Virus record (IMG/VR): IMGVR_UViG_3300021602_000007
Span: 1 to 64,000 of that record
Length of the DNA stretch: 64,000 nucleotides
Strand: one strand, 5' to 3'
DNA from: a virus
Part shown: positions 50,624 to 58,681 of the stretch, in pieces
How the letters are laid out: every line of letters starts with the position of its first letter
How positions within the stretch are numbered: position 1 is the stretch's first letter
Notes under the pieces: model-generated
What the model saw: the letters and a program-made list of their open reading frames with translations, nothing else
Told to the model about the DNA's origin: nothing
The model's database searches: none
Program-made: the position numbers and the translations under genes

Positions 50624-53200
50624 TTATTTTTTATTACGACCTTTAGCATTTTCTCTAGCAACTGCTAGATCATTTGCTTGATTTTCCCTTGCAACCTGCA
50701 GCTTTTCTCTTTCCACTTGAAGCTTTTGCATATTCTGCATATTCTTACTTTGAATATCTGCCATCTTAAGTTGATAATCTTTAGCAGCTTTAGTTTGTTC
50801 ATGTGTTAATTTATTAATTTCTAGGACATCAGGTACAGCATTAGCATCTGCATCAGGAAGAGCACCCCCTTTTGCTTCAGCAGCAATGAGTGCTATCTCT
50901 TTCTTATTGATTCTATCTAGTTCATTCTGATAGTCTTCATGAGCAAGATCAGCATCATGTTGTTGTTGTGCTTGTGCAAGGTTTGCTTGAGCTTGTTGAT
51001 TCTGTTGATCAAGCTGTTGCTGTTGTTGTTGAGCTTGTTGCTCTTGCATTTGTTGTTGTTTATCTCTAAGATCTTTAAATGTTTTCTTCATTGCTCTCAT
51101 ACTCTTAGTAGAATATAGTTCAATTATATCATATAATGATCCACCATTTTGTATAACAGCTTGTGCTAATTGACGTAGTTCATTAAACATCTGAGTATCT
51201 TCAGGACGATTGGTGAGGAACACCTTCAAATCTCTAAACTTAAGATCATCACCATTCACTTGTACAAATGCAGATTCTCCTTCTGATGTTATATATGATA
51301 GGGTAGATTGTGGTTTAGCACTTTCTACATATAATGATGCATCAATAATAGCTTGATACAATTGACCAATTACATACTCGTGAGCAACGAATAGAGGCTC
51401 TGTTTGCGAATAACTTTGTTGCATAGCAGTGTTGGTACCTGTAGCAGTTTCACTAGCTGAAATAGTTCCCATACGCTGTCTAGACATACCTATAAGTTCC
51501 CAACATTCATTCTTCACTTGTTGAGCAAGAGTGTACCTAGATTGTATTTCTTGTGTACGTGTAAGATCAAGAGCTGTAAATTGATTGAATGAACTTGGAC
51601 TCTTTAAGTTTTCTGGAGAGTCATCAATAAATACCACTCCTCTTCTACGTGCTTCCATTTCCCATATATCTAATGCATCTTGTGCATCTCCATCTTTAGG
51701 GATTGGAATATGTCTTAAGGACATTAATTGCACCTTACCCACTTCTTTTTCAAGAAGCTGATAAAGCTGGTTCATACATACATTATATAACACTTGGAAA
51801 GGCTTCATTAAATCAACTAAGCTTCTTGCCTCTGTATTCTTCACTTCATATGTAGTACCAATAATAGGGCAATAGCTAAGAAGTTTAAAAGGTTTAATAT
51901 GATAGATGTCTGGACCAATCTTTGTTCCTTGATACCATTCATTAATCCATCCCCACTCTAATGATTGTTGTGTAGGAATAGTTCCTGATTTATAATTTTC
52001 ATCAACAAGCATTGATTGCTCATTGCCCATTTCATCTATAAATATAAGTTTGCCTATTTTCTTTTTAGATATCCAATAGCTTCTAACAACAACATACTTA
52101 TATCCAAATGAAGACACATTGTTTGTAAGTCCTAAGAAGTCTTTTAGTCCATCATTATTTTCTTTCATCTCACTCTCTATCATCATTCTTGTCTGAAGAA
52201 CGAGAGGATCAAATGTGTCATATTGCACTGAGTCTATACCTTCTGGGGCATTAGGATTACCAAGGTTTGATTCACGAACATTGATTAAGCCATAATCCTG
52301 TAGAGAAGAACGTAAGTGATCTATCTCTTCTTTTGTAATATCTGGAATACTTTCAATGATTTCTGATAGTTCCATAACTGTCACTGTACCAGCAGCATAT
52401 GCACCCTGTGCTCTACCTGTTGGATCAGAAACCCACTTTCTATCTGGTGTTGTAAGGAACCATACGTTCTTTGGATTAGCCACTTCTATATTATATCCCA
52501 CCTTAGAGTTGTCTTCATATATATGATAGAACTCCCTTGCTGAGATTAACATATCCCTAAATGCATCCTCACTCTTTTCTTTTAGATTAAATTCAGCTTT
52601 CTCACATGTTAATACATGATTGGCCCATTTCTCTGCAATAGATGTATAAGAGTCTAATTGATCCTGCACTTGTTCCATTGTCATCTTTTGAACATCTTCA
52701 TCAGATACTTCTTGACCAGCCATTGCAACTTTTTGTAGAATCTTTTCTTTAGCTTGATTGACAATAAACTCTTGAAGAATACCAGTTTTAAATTCTAGTT
52801 CTTCAGACTTACTATCATCATCAAATGCTTTCACTCTAAATGTATCAGGGCGTTTGGAGATCTCTCCAACTAGCTCATTGATAGGAGTGGTGATAATACT
52901 ATAATGTTTTACATATGCAGGAAGTTGTAAATCTGCTTCTAACATATCTGTAAAACTTTTAACCTGAGGCTCTTGATAGAAATCTTCCATACGAAGAATA
53001 CCTTTCATCAAATCATAGTTCTTTACAAAGGTGTCTCGGTTCTTTACATATTCAGCATAGGCTTTGTTAGCAAAATAGTCCATTGTGTTCTTCACCCAAC
53101 TCTCATCTTGCTTTTCTTTATCTGTCTTGAATTGATCAGGAAAGATGTTAAGATATGCATACCTAATAGTAGCATCTTTTGTATACCTTATAATTGCCAT
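50624..53200 (-). CDS. portal protein, 858 aa
   Basis: Large helical and mixed protein immediately after the large terminase, with the ATG overlapping its stop by one base. It has the usual portal pattern: a long N-terminal alpha/beta wing, helices (TALDLTRTQEIQSRYTLAQ split near residue 540), and a C-terminal Gln-rich barrel-like tail (near residues 710-755, runs of Gln) ending in basic KGRNKK. The dodecameric portal is the channel for DNA packaging and the base of the tail. The Gln-rich tail is longer than in many portals. Confidence 0.85.
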   Translation of the reverse strand: MAIIRYTKDATIRYAYLNIFPDQFKTDKEKQDESWVKNTMDYFANKAYAEYVKNRDTFVKNYDLMKGILRMEDFYQEPQVKSFTDMLEADLQLPAYVKHYSIITTPINELVGEISKRPDTFRVKAFDDDSKSEELEFKTGILQEFIVNQAKEKILQKVAMAGQEVSDEDVQKMTMEQVQDQLDSYTSIAEKWANHVLTCEKAEFNLKEKSEDAFRDMLISAREFYHIYEDNSKVGYNIEVANPKNVWFLTTPDRKWVSDPTGRAQGAYAAGTVTVMELSEIIESIPDITKEEIDHLRSSLQDYGLINVRESNLGNPNAPEGIDSVQYDTFDPLVLQTRMMIESEMKENNDGLKDFLGLTNNVSSFGYKYVVVRSYWISKKKIGKLIFIDEMGNEQSMLVDENYKSGTIPTQQSLEWGWINEWYQGTKIGPDIYHIKPFKLLSYCPIIGTTYEVKNTEARSLVDLMKPFQVLYNVCMNQLYQLLEKEVGKVQLMSLRHIPIPKDGDAQDALDIWEMEARRRGVVFIDDSPENLKSPSSFNQFTALDLTRTQEIQSRYTLAQQVKNECWELIGMSRQRMGTISASETATGTNTAMQQSYSQTEPLFVAHEYVIGQLYQAIIDASLYVESAKPQSTLSYITSEGESAFVQVNGDDLKFRDLKVFLTNRPEDTQMFNELRQLAQAVIQNGGSLYDIIELYSTKSMRAMKKTFKDLRDKQQQMQEQQAQQQQQQLDQQNQQAQANLAQAQQQHDADLAHEDYQNELDRINKKEIALIAAEAKGGALPDADANAVPDVLEINKLTHEQTKAAKDYQLKMADIQSKNMQNMQKLQVEREKLQVARENQANDLAVARENAKGRNKK

Positions 53201-55221
53201 TATATAAACAGTTTATGTTTCTTTATATTAAACATTCCCCTTGATTCGGAGAATAATACATTTTTAATTTTTGGTTTGAACATTGAATTTACTCTAGGGT
53301 CTCCTGATCCTCCCACCTTACCCATAATAGGATCCATCTTAATTGCTTGAGCTATAGCTAGCTCTGCTGCAACAATACGGTCAAAGTTACCAGAATCATT
53401 GTATTGTATAATCTCCTCAAGAAGAACAGGATCAAATATCTTGCTCACTCCTAAGAACTCTTTTGTCACATCTCCATCATCATTTGTTTCCTTATATATA
53501 GATTCTTCCATATACTTCTTCAAACAATTATGAAGATAATCAATAATCTTTCTAGAACTACGATGCACCCCATACTCACGTTTAACGGTAGTGTTAGGTA
53601 CAACTTCTAACAACCATTGTGGTTGTTTCTCTAGATAGTGTGCATCTCCCTTTGCTTTCATATATTCTATAAAAGAGATGTCATCATTCTCACATAGGGT
53701 ACGAGCATTATAATACTTAATCAAAAGTCTTGCCTGTTCTTCCCATGTTTCTTTTTTATCAGGACGAGCACAATAACTAGCTACAAACATATCCTGATAC
53801 TTCTCTCCCATAATATCATGCATCCTCTTATATATGTATACACTTCCTAGAGAGGAACTATATGCAGACTGTCCTTGTCTGTAAGGGTCAACTCCTGCAA
53901 CATATAAACCATATGGAGGATTCTCTACAGGAAACTCATATATAACAACAGGGGCATCCTTTAAATCGGAGCTCTTAAGAGGGAAGTTTGTAATTGGCTG
54001 TTTATCTGTAAACTCATGTGAAGTTTTTTCTCCATCGTGAAACAGAATAACAGGTGTTCCTGTACGTTCTTGATTTAATAGTCTAGTCTTCTGACGCTTA
54101 GCTGCCTCAATATCAAATATGTTTGTATCCTCATTTAAGAATATATCATCCACTTCAACAGGATAATACATCTTCTCTTTTAGATATGCAATTCTATCGC
54201 CAGCTTTCTTTAACCGTTCAAGGTTTGTGTTGGTAATTTCTGTTGCCTTTTCTTCATTAGATACAAGCATTGGTATATCGTGCAGCTCGCTAGTGGATGG
54301 TTTCCCAAGGAATGCCCCAAGTGTTGAGGACTCCTTTGCTTCCATCCTATACTTGTACGAGATGAATAACCCATGAACTCGGTTGGTGTCTTTTTCATTA
54401 TTATATGTTAGGAAGTTATAGTTGTCTACATCAAACATGAGACTTTTAGCATCCATAAACTTCTTCATATCTCCACCAGTTCCTGTAAGAATTGGAGAAC
54501 ATCCCCAACCAAAAGGAGTGGTAAATCCAGGAACTGCTGCCTGGAATCCTCTGAGAAAATTACCTTTACCTATCTCATCAATAATAAGCTTTCTAGGCTT
54601 TGTACCTGCAATAGCCTCTTCATTATTACCTTCATCAAGATTCCTGATGAGGATCTGGGAGAATGGAATACGTTCTCCTGCTTTTGTTTTAATTCCTAAT
54701 GTCACTTGATTCTTCCAATTGTCCTCCACTCTCTGCCATCTCCACGCTTCAGGAAGAAAGTTTAATCCCTTATCAAGCTTATCTGTAATAAGTTTTATAT
54801 CCGCTGAGTTAAGACCAGCAATAATATTCTGTGAGTTCTCATCAAACGTAGCTCCCCAACCAATATAACTTGCCTCTATAACTGATTTAGCAAAACGTCT
54901 AATTCCTAGAATAACAAGTCCTCTCTTCTCTTGATGAGCCTTTTCTATTTCATTAGTTACAATCCACTCATTGTCTCTAAGATATGGATTAGCATACTTC
55001 TGGTTAATCCTTCCACGCTCATCTATTATATCTACCTCTGTGTGCCATATATTTAAATGCCAATATAAGAAAGGATTGATATACTCTCCATTCATCATAC
55101 AGCCTGTGAGGCATATCTCTTTGTGAAAATCAAAGAATGCTTTATACTCCTCTGATTGTCTATCTGGAACTCTAGGCTGATTAATGAACCAATCCTTATA
55201 ATCTATTGTAGGGATTATCAT
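53200..55221 (-). CDS. terL: large terminase subunit, 673 aa
   Basis: ATPase motifs are present: a Walker A variant LGIRRFAKSV near residue 105 and Walker B RKLIIDEIG near 210. The nuclease part begins near 440 with VAGVDPYRQGQ, the first Asp of the RNase H-like active site. TerL cuts concatemeric DNA and pumps it into the capsid. The start ATG overlaps the stop of the small upstream gene by four bases, and its stop overlaps the portal ATG. Length is in the normal range for crAss-like phages. Confidence 0.92.
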   Translation of the reverse strand: MIIPTIDYKDWFINQPRVPDRQSEEYKAFFDFHKEICLTGCMMNGEYINPFLYWHLNIWHTEVDIIDERGRINQKYANPYLRDNEWIVTNEIEKAHQEKRGLVILGIRRFAKSVIEASYIGWGATFDENSQNIIAGLNSADIKLITDKLDKGLNFLPEAWRWQRVEDNWKNQVTLGIKTKAGERIPFSQILIRNLDEGNNEEAIAGTKPRKLIIDEIGKGNFLRGFQAAVPGFTTPFGWGCSPILTGTGGDMKKFMDAKSLMFDVDNYNFLTYNNEKDTNRVHGLFISYKYRMEAKESSTLGAFLGKPSTSELHDIPMLVSNEEKATEITNTNLERLKKAGDRIAYLKEKMYYPVEVDDIFLNEDTNIFDIEAAKRQKTRLLNQERTGTPVILFHDGEKTSHEFTDKQPITNFPLKSSDLKDAPVVIYEFPVENPPYGLYVAGVDPYRQGQSAYSSSLGSVYIYKRMHDIMGEKYQDMFVASYCARPDKKETWEEQARLLIKYYNARTLCENDDISFIEYMKAKGDAHYLEKQPQWLLEVVPNTTVKREYGVHRSSRKIIDYLHNCLKKYMEESIYKETNDDGDVTKEFLGVSKIFDPVLLEEIIQYNDSGNFDRIVAAELAIAQAIKMDPIMGKVGGSGDPRVNSMFKPKIKNVLFSESRGMFNIKKHKLFI

Positions 55222-55547
55222 CCTCTATTTTTTAAGAAGTCTTCAGCCATTGTGCCTAGTCCTACATTACCTCTCACTTCCACCTTTGCTTCTTCTCTTT
55301 CACGTAGCTTTTCAACCACTTCTAGAAGGGCAAGATAGTTCTTCATTGTTTCCTGAATAAACTTACCTTGAGCTTCAATAGAAGCAATCACCATAGGAAG
55401 CATTCCTCCTTTAGCTGTAGGCTTCCATTCAATCCTATCAACAAGCTTATGCAAAGGATTAGCATCAACATATTGCTTCCAAGAAGACAATTGTACTTCT
55501 GCCCAAATGAGTTCCGTATTTATATATGTAGTTTTCTTTAATGCCAT
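55218..55547 (-). CDS. small terminase candidate, 109 aa
   Basis: Short protein with a basic N-terminus and a central to C-terminal helix rich in Glu and Lys (VVEKLREREEAKVEV), directly upstream of terL with a four-base overlap. In many phages the small terminase subunit lies exactly here. No clear HTH is visible, so this is a positional guess. Confidence 0.45.
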   Translation of the reverse strand: MALKKTTYINTELIWAEVQLSSWKQYVDANPLHKLVDRIEWKPTAKGGMLPMVIASIEAQGKFIQETMKNYLALLEVVEKLREREEAKVEVRGNVGLGTMAEDFLKNRG

Positions 55548-55828
55548 TACACTAGTTTTAATTTTTTTTGTATCCTATTTAAAATAGAATATATTTCTTT
55601 AATATCTTTTTTAATTTCCTCTTCTGTAGAAGAAAGTATAACATCTAAGATATCTTCTTCATCAAATGACTGTCTGCTTTTTAATTGTAATTTAATCTCT
55701 TTATTTTCTGATCTATTTAAAAGATTATTAACCATTTCGCATGCATCATCAGAACCACAAGCTGGTAAATCGTCATTCCTATGTGATATATCATTTAAAT
55801 AACTATCTATTAAATCTTGAATTTCCAT
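55547..55828 (-). CDS. small protein of packaging module, 93 aa
   Basis: Highly charged, acidic and helical; ends NRIQKKLKLV. It contains CGSDDACEMVNNLL near residue 24. Its stop overlaps the start of the next gene by one base. Function unknown. Confidence 0.5.
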   Translation of the reverse strand: MEIQDLIDSYLNDISHRNDDLPACGSDDACEMVNNLLNRSENKEIKLQLKSRQSFDEEDILDVILSSTEEEIKKDIKEIYSILNRIQKKLKLV

Positions 55829-55850
55829 ATGTAGTTGGTTTTTGTTGTTG

Positions 55851-56123
55851 TTAATATGCGTCTTCTGGATCTGCTAAGAGAAAGAAACTATCCAGATTCA
55901 TCCCCTCCTTTATTATAACATCTATATCCTCATCTATGTGAGTGTCTAGATCAAGCTGCTTTGCATATTTATCAATTGCATAATACAACTCTTTATCTTT
56001 CATACTCCAGAGATCATAGTCATCTATAACAGTGGCTAAATGCTTCCCCATATTCTGTGCTGGATGAAGCTCCTTCAATGTTTGTAGAACACCTAATATC
56101 TCCTTATAATAATTTATTCTCAT
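55851..56123 (-). CDS. small acidic protein, 90 aa
   Basis: Helical and acidic, starting MRINYYKEILGVLQTLKELH and ending LLADPEDAY. Its ATG overlaps the stop of the gene upstream as ATGA, so translation is probably coupled. No domain recognised. Confidence 0.55.
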   Translation of the reverse strand: MRINYYKEILGVLQTLKELHPAQNMGKHLATVIDDYDLWSMKDKELYYAIDKYAKQLDLDTHIDEDIDVIIKEGMNLDSFFLLADPEDAY

Positions 56124-56299
56124 ACAAACAATCCTGCTGATGTTGCTGACAGTTTACTAATAGCTCCTTTCACAACAGACGTTAGAATAGTCTGTATATG
56201 ATCATTTGCAATCTTTTGTGTATCTTCATTAACTCCTGGTGTGGCAACTAATGCAGCTAGCCTCTCCATAATCATAAATGCATCTTGTGTGTCTTTCAT
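56120..56299 (-). CDS. small helical protein, 59 aa
   Basis: Reads MKDTQDAFMIMERLAALVA and ends SATSAGLFV. Both ends overlap neighbours as ATGA (start within the stop of the 72-residue gene, stop within the start of the 90-residue gene), which strongly supports it as a real gene. It is helical with a hydrophobic C-terminus. Function unknown. Confidence 0.65.
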   Translation of the reverse strand: MKDTQDAFMIMERLAALVATPGVNEDTQKIANDHIQTILTSVVKGAISKLSATSAGLFV

Positions 56300-56514
56300 A
56301 TCAATTGGTTTAATTCGTCTTCTGATAATTTCTCTACATCCTCTGTAGGTTCTTCTGAATAATACTCCTCTCGTACCATTAGCCCTATCTCATCCTGATT
56401 GGGATCTGTTGTTCCCATAATATCAATAAAGTCTGCACCATCATCATATATCTCAATAAGTGACGTAATGAAATTATGCAATGCAATCTTTCTAATTAGT
56501 ATTTTACTTTTCAT
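56296..56514 (-). CDS. small acidic protein, 72 aa
   Basis: The acidic C-terminus (EEYYSEEPTEDVEKLSEDEL) follows a basic start MKSKILIRKIALHNF. It sits in the chain of overlapping small genes and overlaps the zinc-ribbon gene by 11 bp. Function unknown; no domain recognised. Confidence 0.55.
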   Translation of the reverse strand: MKSKILIRKIALHNFITSLIEIYDDGADFIDIMGTTDPNQDEIGLMVREEYYSEEPTEDVEKLSEDELNQLI

Positions 56515-56797
56515 TTATTCTATCCTCCTCTTCTTTAGAAACAACTGATGTCCAATAATCCATAGGACAACAACATGACAAACATTTAGTTTTTGCTGAC
56601 AACGTACATCCACAATCTGTGCAATGCTCATCAATACGTACAGAATGATAATCCTTCTTATTCCTAGAATTAAACTCGCATCCCTTACATATCATCATCC
56701 GTTCCCTACTCACCAACTTAATAGCCTTCTTCAAATGTGCTGGAGGAATAATATGATTTCTCCATCCCTCATATATATGTGCAAATTCAATGTTCAT
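56504..56797 (-). CDS. zinc-ribbon protein, 97 aa
   Basis: CKGC near residue 37, then CTDCGC near 60 and KCLSCCCP near 72 form a cluster of Cys residues fit for two zinc sites. Proteins with this layout are common in phages of Bacteroidota. The ATG overlaps the stop of the HU-like gene by four bases. Binding of nucleic acid or protein is possible, but its role is unknown. Confidence 0.65.
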   Translation of the reverse strand: MNIEFAHIYEGWRNHIIPPAHLKKAIKLVSRERMMICKGCEFNSRNKKDYHSVRIDEHCTDCGCTLSAKTKCLSCCCPMDYWTSVVSKEEEDRINEK

Positions 56798-57144
56798 GAA
56801 ATCCTCTTATTTAAAGCATTGATATTATTCTCCACCGTATTCATTGTAGCTGTCACTTGCTTTCTCTTCTGTTCTGTAACATCCTCTTTAGCCAGCTCAT
56901 TATTCAACACCTCCATCTGTGAAGAATACTTCTTCATTGCCCTATCAACTCTCTTCTGTGTAAGAACAAACTTCCCAAACCCAGAAAGCTCCACTGTCCT
57001 ATATTTTGAAAGAGCATCAAGAGCAGAACCAAATTGATGATTAATAACAATCTCAAGCGTCTTCTCAGAAATCATCATATCAACAGCCATCTTCCTAATA
57101 AGGAAATTCTTTACAGAAAGACTAATTGGTTTGTCCATGAACAA
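56794..57144 (-). CDS. HU/IHF-like DNA-binding protein, 116 aa
   Basis: Residues about 25-65 (KTLEIVINHQFGSALDAL, then TVELSGFGKFVLTQKR) match the dimer interface and the start of the DNA-binding arm of HU/IHF proteins, with the hallmark GFG-x-F. The rest (70-116) is a coiled coil rather than the usual short C-terminus, so the arm may be altered. Such proteins bend DNA; crAss-like phages are known to carry IHF-like genes. It lies second in the late operon and overlaps its neighbours on both sides. Confidence 0.65.
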   Translation of the reverse strand: MFMDKPISLSVKNFLIRKMAVDMMISEKTLEIVINHQFGSALDALSKYRTVELSGFGKFVLTQKRVDRAMKKYSSQMEVLNNELAKEDVTEQKRKQVTATMNTVENNINALNKRIS

Positions 57145-57484
57145 GCTTTATTTCCAATGTAACATCCTTATTGAAATCCAACAGAATAATTGGATTCACC
57201 TTTATCTTCCCCTTATCCTTAATTAAAACATGTATTCTCTTAAGCTTACTAATAATATTATTAATCGTAGGAGACGTTGTATTATACTTCTTACAAAAAT
57301 CTTCTCTCACATTAGCATATGACATATTACCCCTAATAGCTGTAAAAGCTATGAGCTGTATTTCCCTTGTCGTAAGCTTCAAATCATTAATAGCAGAAAG
57401 GAGAGAATAATATCTCTCAGCCAATAATAAACTATTATCAACAGACTTCTTAAGACTCTGAACTATTATTTTGGTTTCCATCAT
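57122..57484 (-). CDS. winged-helix DNA-binding protein, first gene of late strand, 120 aa
   Basis: LTTREIQLIAFTAIRGNMSY, then NTTSPTINNIISKLKRI and KDKGKIKVNPIILL fit a helix-turn-helix followed by a wing. It is the first minus-strand gene, directly behind the promoter at 57499-57529, and overlaps the HU-like gene by 23 bp. Its position at the divergent region makes it a good candidate for the regulator of the early-to-late switch. The target is not known. Confidence 0.65.
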   Translation of the reverse strand: MMETKIIVQSLKKSVDNSLLLAERYYSLLSAINDLKLTTREIQLIAFTAIRGNMSYANVREDFCKKYNTTSPTINNIISKLKRIHVLIKDKGKIKVNPIILLDFNKDVTLEIKLVHGQTN

Positions 57485-57498
57485 TTAGTTTATATGTA

Positions 57499-57529
57499 CA
57501 AAGATAAACCTAATTATAACAATTCCAAT
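57499..57529 (-). promoter_or_regulatory. Bacteroidota-type promoter for the late operon
   Basis: Minus-strand ATTG (57526-57529), 19-bp spacer, then TATCTTTG (57499-57506), matching TTG-N19-TAnnTTTG. The first late ATG at 57484 lies 14 bp downstream, so the leader would be only about 8-10 nt. Confidence 0.6.
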
Positions 57530-57802
57530 TGTTTCAATATTGTATATTGCTATATTATCCCTTAAATTGTTTTGATGTATGTAGACCAAGCCCTACCACC
57601 GCCCCAAAGGTCAAACTAAAAAATCACATTTCCAAATCTTTTTAAATTTTTTTTTCTATAGGGCCAGAGAGGCATCTTGTGAGTGTGCTTGTCATAATTT
57701 TTTTCTACCCCCCCATAGTGATGTGTATATGGGAGGAGAGCCTACTACCAATTACAACCCCACCTATTTTTTAGCCTTCAGGGGGTGGGCTCCCTACATT
57801 AA

Positions 57803-57824
57803 TAAACTTTAATACTATTCGATT
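57803..57824 (+). promoter_or_regulatory. TAAACT early promoter/leader element 1
   Basis: TAAACT begins exactly 22 nt before the ATG at 57825. Same hexamer and spacing as at 58682, 59170 and 60810. Confidence 0.6.
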
Positions 57825-58235
57825 ATGGCAAATGTTACAGAATTATTAGCAAAGGTTGATCGTCGCGAAGATCAGCAATCAGAAAACACAAGTGTTGGTA
57901 CTCTTCCAGAGATTTTTAAGGGCTACTCAACGTTGCTTGTTCGCAGGAGCAAAACTAAAGCAGAGCGTGCCACGATCTTGTACAAGAAATTGAACGAGAC
58001 TACAAACAAGGTGGAAGTAATTACTGTGATTTGCAGTAAAGATCTGACTCAATTAGTACGTTCCTACAGAGTGGGAATGGGAGAGATCAGTGGATTTCCA
58101 GTATTCCACAATGACAAACAAAATCAGTTCTATGTGGGAATGCCTGGCCAAGGATGGACAGAGCAAGATGATATCATTGTAAAGGAATGGTCTCCTGAGG
58201 CCATTGATTACAATAATCTCGCAGGAGCGATGTAG
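57825..58235 (+). CDS. first early gene, 136 aa, function unknown
   Basis: Starts MANVTELLAKVDRREDQQSE and contains a beta-rich middle (LVRRSKTKAERATILYKKL, then EVITVICSKDL). Its codon use is richer in G and C than the other early genes, like the MCP, suggesting strong expression. It is first on the plus strand, behind a TAAACT element, and is followed by a structured non-coding stretch of 468 bp. No family was recognised. As the first gene expressed it may act on the host. Confidence 0.7.
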   Translation: MANVTELLAKVDRREDQQSENTSVGTLPEIFKGYSTLLVRRSKTKAERATILYKKLNETTNKVEVITVICSKDLTQLVRSYRVGMGEISGFPVFHNDKQNQFYVGMPGQGWTEQDDIIVKEWSPEAIDYNNLAGAM

Positions 58236-58242
58236 TCTGTGC

Positions 58243-58274
58243 AGAGAGAGAGCTTGCCCTTCGGGGCTCTCTCT
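58243..58274 (+). terminator. UUCG-loop hairpin after first early gene
   Basis: AGAGAGA pairs with TCTCTCT and, inside, GCCC with GGGC around a UUCG tetraloop (58260-58263); a 3-4 nt bulge separates the two stems. No U tract follows, so it is a stable 3' hairpin rather than a classical terminator. Confidence 0.55.
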
Positions 58275-58280
58275 TGAAGC

Positions 58281-58364
58281 ATATATAAGGGTGGGTGAAC
58301 AACGAATTCATTCGTACAGTTGGGTGGGTTAATTCACAACAAATGTTCATTCATCCTTATATAT
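58281..58364 (+). ncRNA. candidate three-way-junction RNA
   Basis: Arms 58281-58300 and 58345-58364 form 20 consecutive pairs including three G-U wobbles and no mismatch. Inside are a stem ACGAA/TTCGT (58302-58306 with 58311-58315, loop TTCA) and a stem GTTG-gg-TG / CA-CAAC (58319-58326 with 58335-58340). The wobble pairs show the fold is of RNA on the plus strand. No known RNA family is recognised. Confidence 0.55.
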
Positions 58365-58370
58365 CTTCTA

Positions 58371-58434
58371 CACTAATGGTATATTACCTTCTCTTTAAAT
58401 TTTTACGAGAGAGCAATGGTAATTTAGCATTAGT
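58371..58434 (+). ncRNA. candidate multi-segment RNA hairpin
   Basis: Three stacked stems: ACTAATG/CATTAGT (58372-58378 with 58428-58434), ATTACC/GGTAAT (58383-58388 with 58418-58423) and TTCTCT/AGAGAG (58389-58394 with 58408-58413), separated by internal loops GTAT/TTAG and GCAAT. Two short hairpins follow at 58454-58479 (GAGA...GTGC-tgta-GCAC...TCTC) and 58500-58519 (TTTGATA...TATCAAA). Confidence 0.5.
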
Positions 58435-58611
58435 TTGTTAGTGTTTGTTGGGTGAGAATGTAGTGCTGTAGCACCTCTCAATGGTAATAACCGTTAATAT
58501 TTGATACGGAATTATCAAAATACAAACATTACATATAGCATTAGTGATATATTATTATCATATATAGAATAAATATTTTCTTCTTATATGTATTGATATA
58601 TATTTATATTC

Positions 58612-58663
58612 TGTTCTTGGACTATTGTTCAAGCTGATGATGACCTAATAGAAGGTCGAAACA
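58612..58663 (+). ncRNA. candidate type III hammerhead ribozyme
   Basis: Stem III TGT/ACA (58612-58614 with 58661-58663), cleavage base U at 58615, stem I CTTGGAC/GTTCAAG (58616-58622 with 58627-58633, loop TATT), core CTGATGA (58634-58640), one extra U, stem II GACCT/AGGTC (58642-58646 with 58653-58657), then GAA and the A15.1-U16.1 pair. Every invariant core base of the hammerhead is present in the right order. Deviations: H17 is U rather than the usual C, one inserted U before stem II, and a short stem III. Confidence 0.6.
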
Positions 58664-58681
58664 AAAAAGTATTTAATTATA

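Larger units (their letters stand above)
57485..57824. promoter_or_regulatory. divergent control region between late and early genes (340 bp)
   Basis: No gene is seen here. It holds a host-type promoter for the minus strand (57499-57529), a TAAACT element for the plus strand (57803-57808), and between them GC-rich blocks unusual for this AT-rich genome: CCCTACCACCGCCCC near 57590, CCCCCCC near 57710, GGGAGGAG near 57730 and GGGGGTGGGC near 57780. CCCACC (about 57763) can pair with GGTGGG, and GGGAG with CTCCC, so folded RNA or DNA structures are possible. Two poly-T runs precede the C blocks. It could also hold operators or an origin, but no direct repeat array is evident. Confidence 0.6.

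Noticed and set aside
57487-57492. TAAACT on the minus strand next to the ATG at 57484
   Set aside because: The distance to ATG is 8, not 22, and it lies where the host-type promoter would start transcription.
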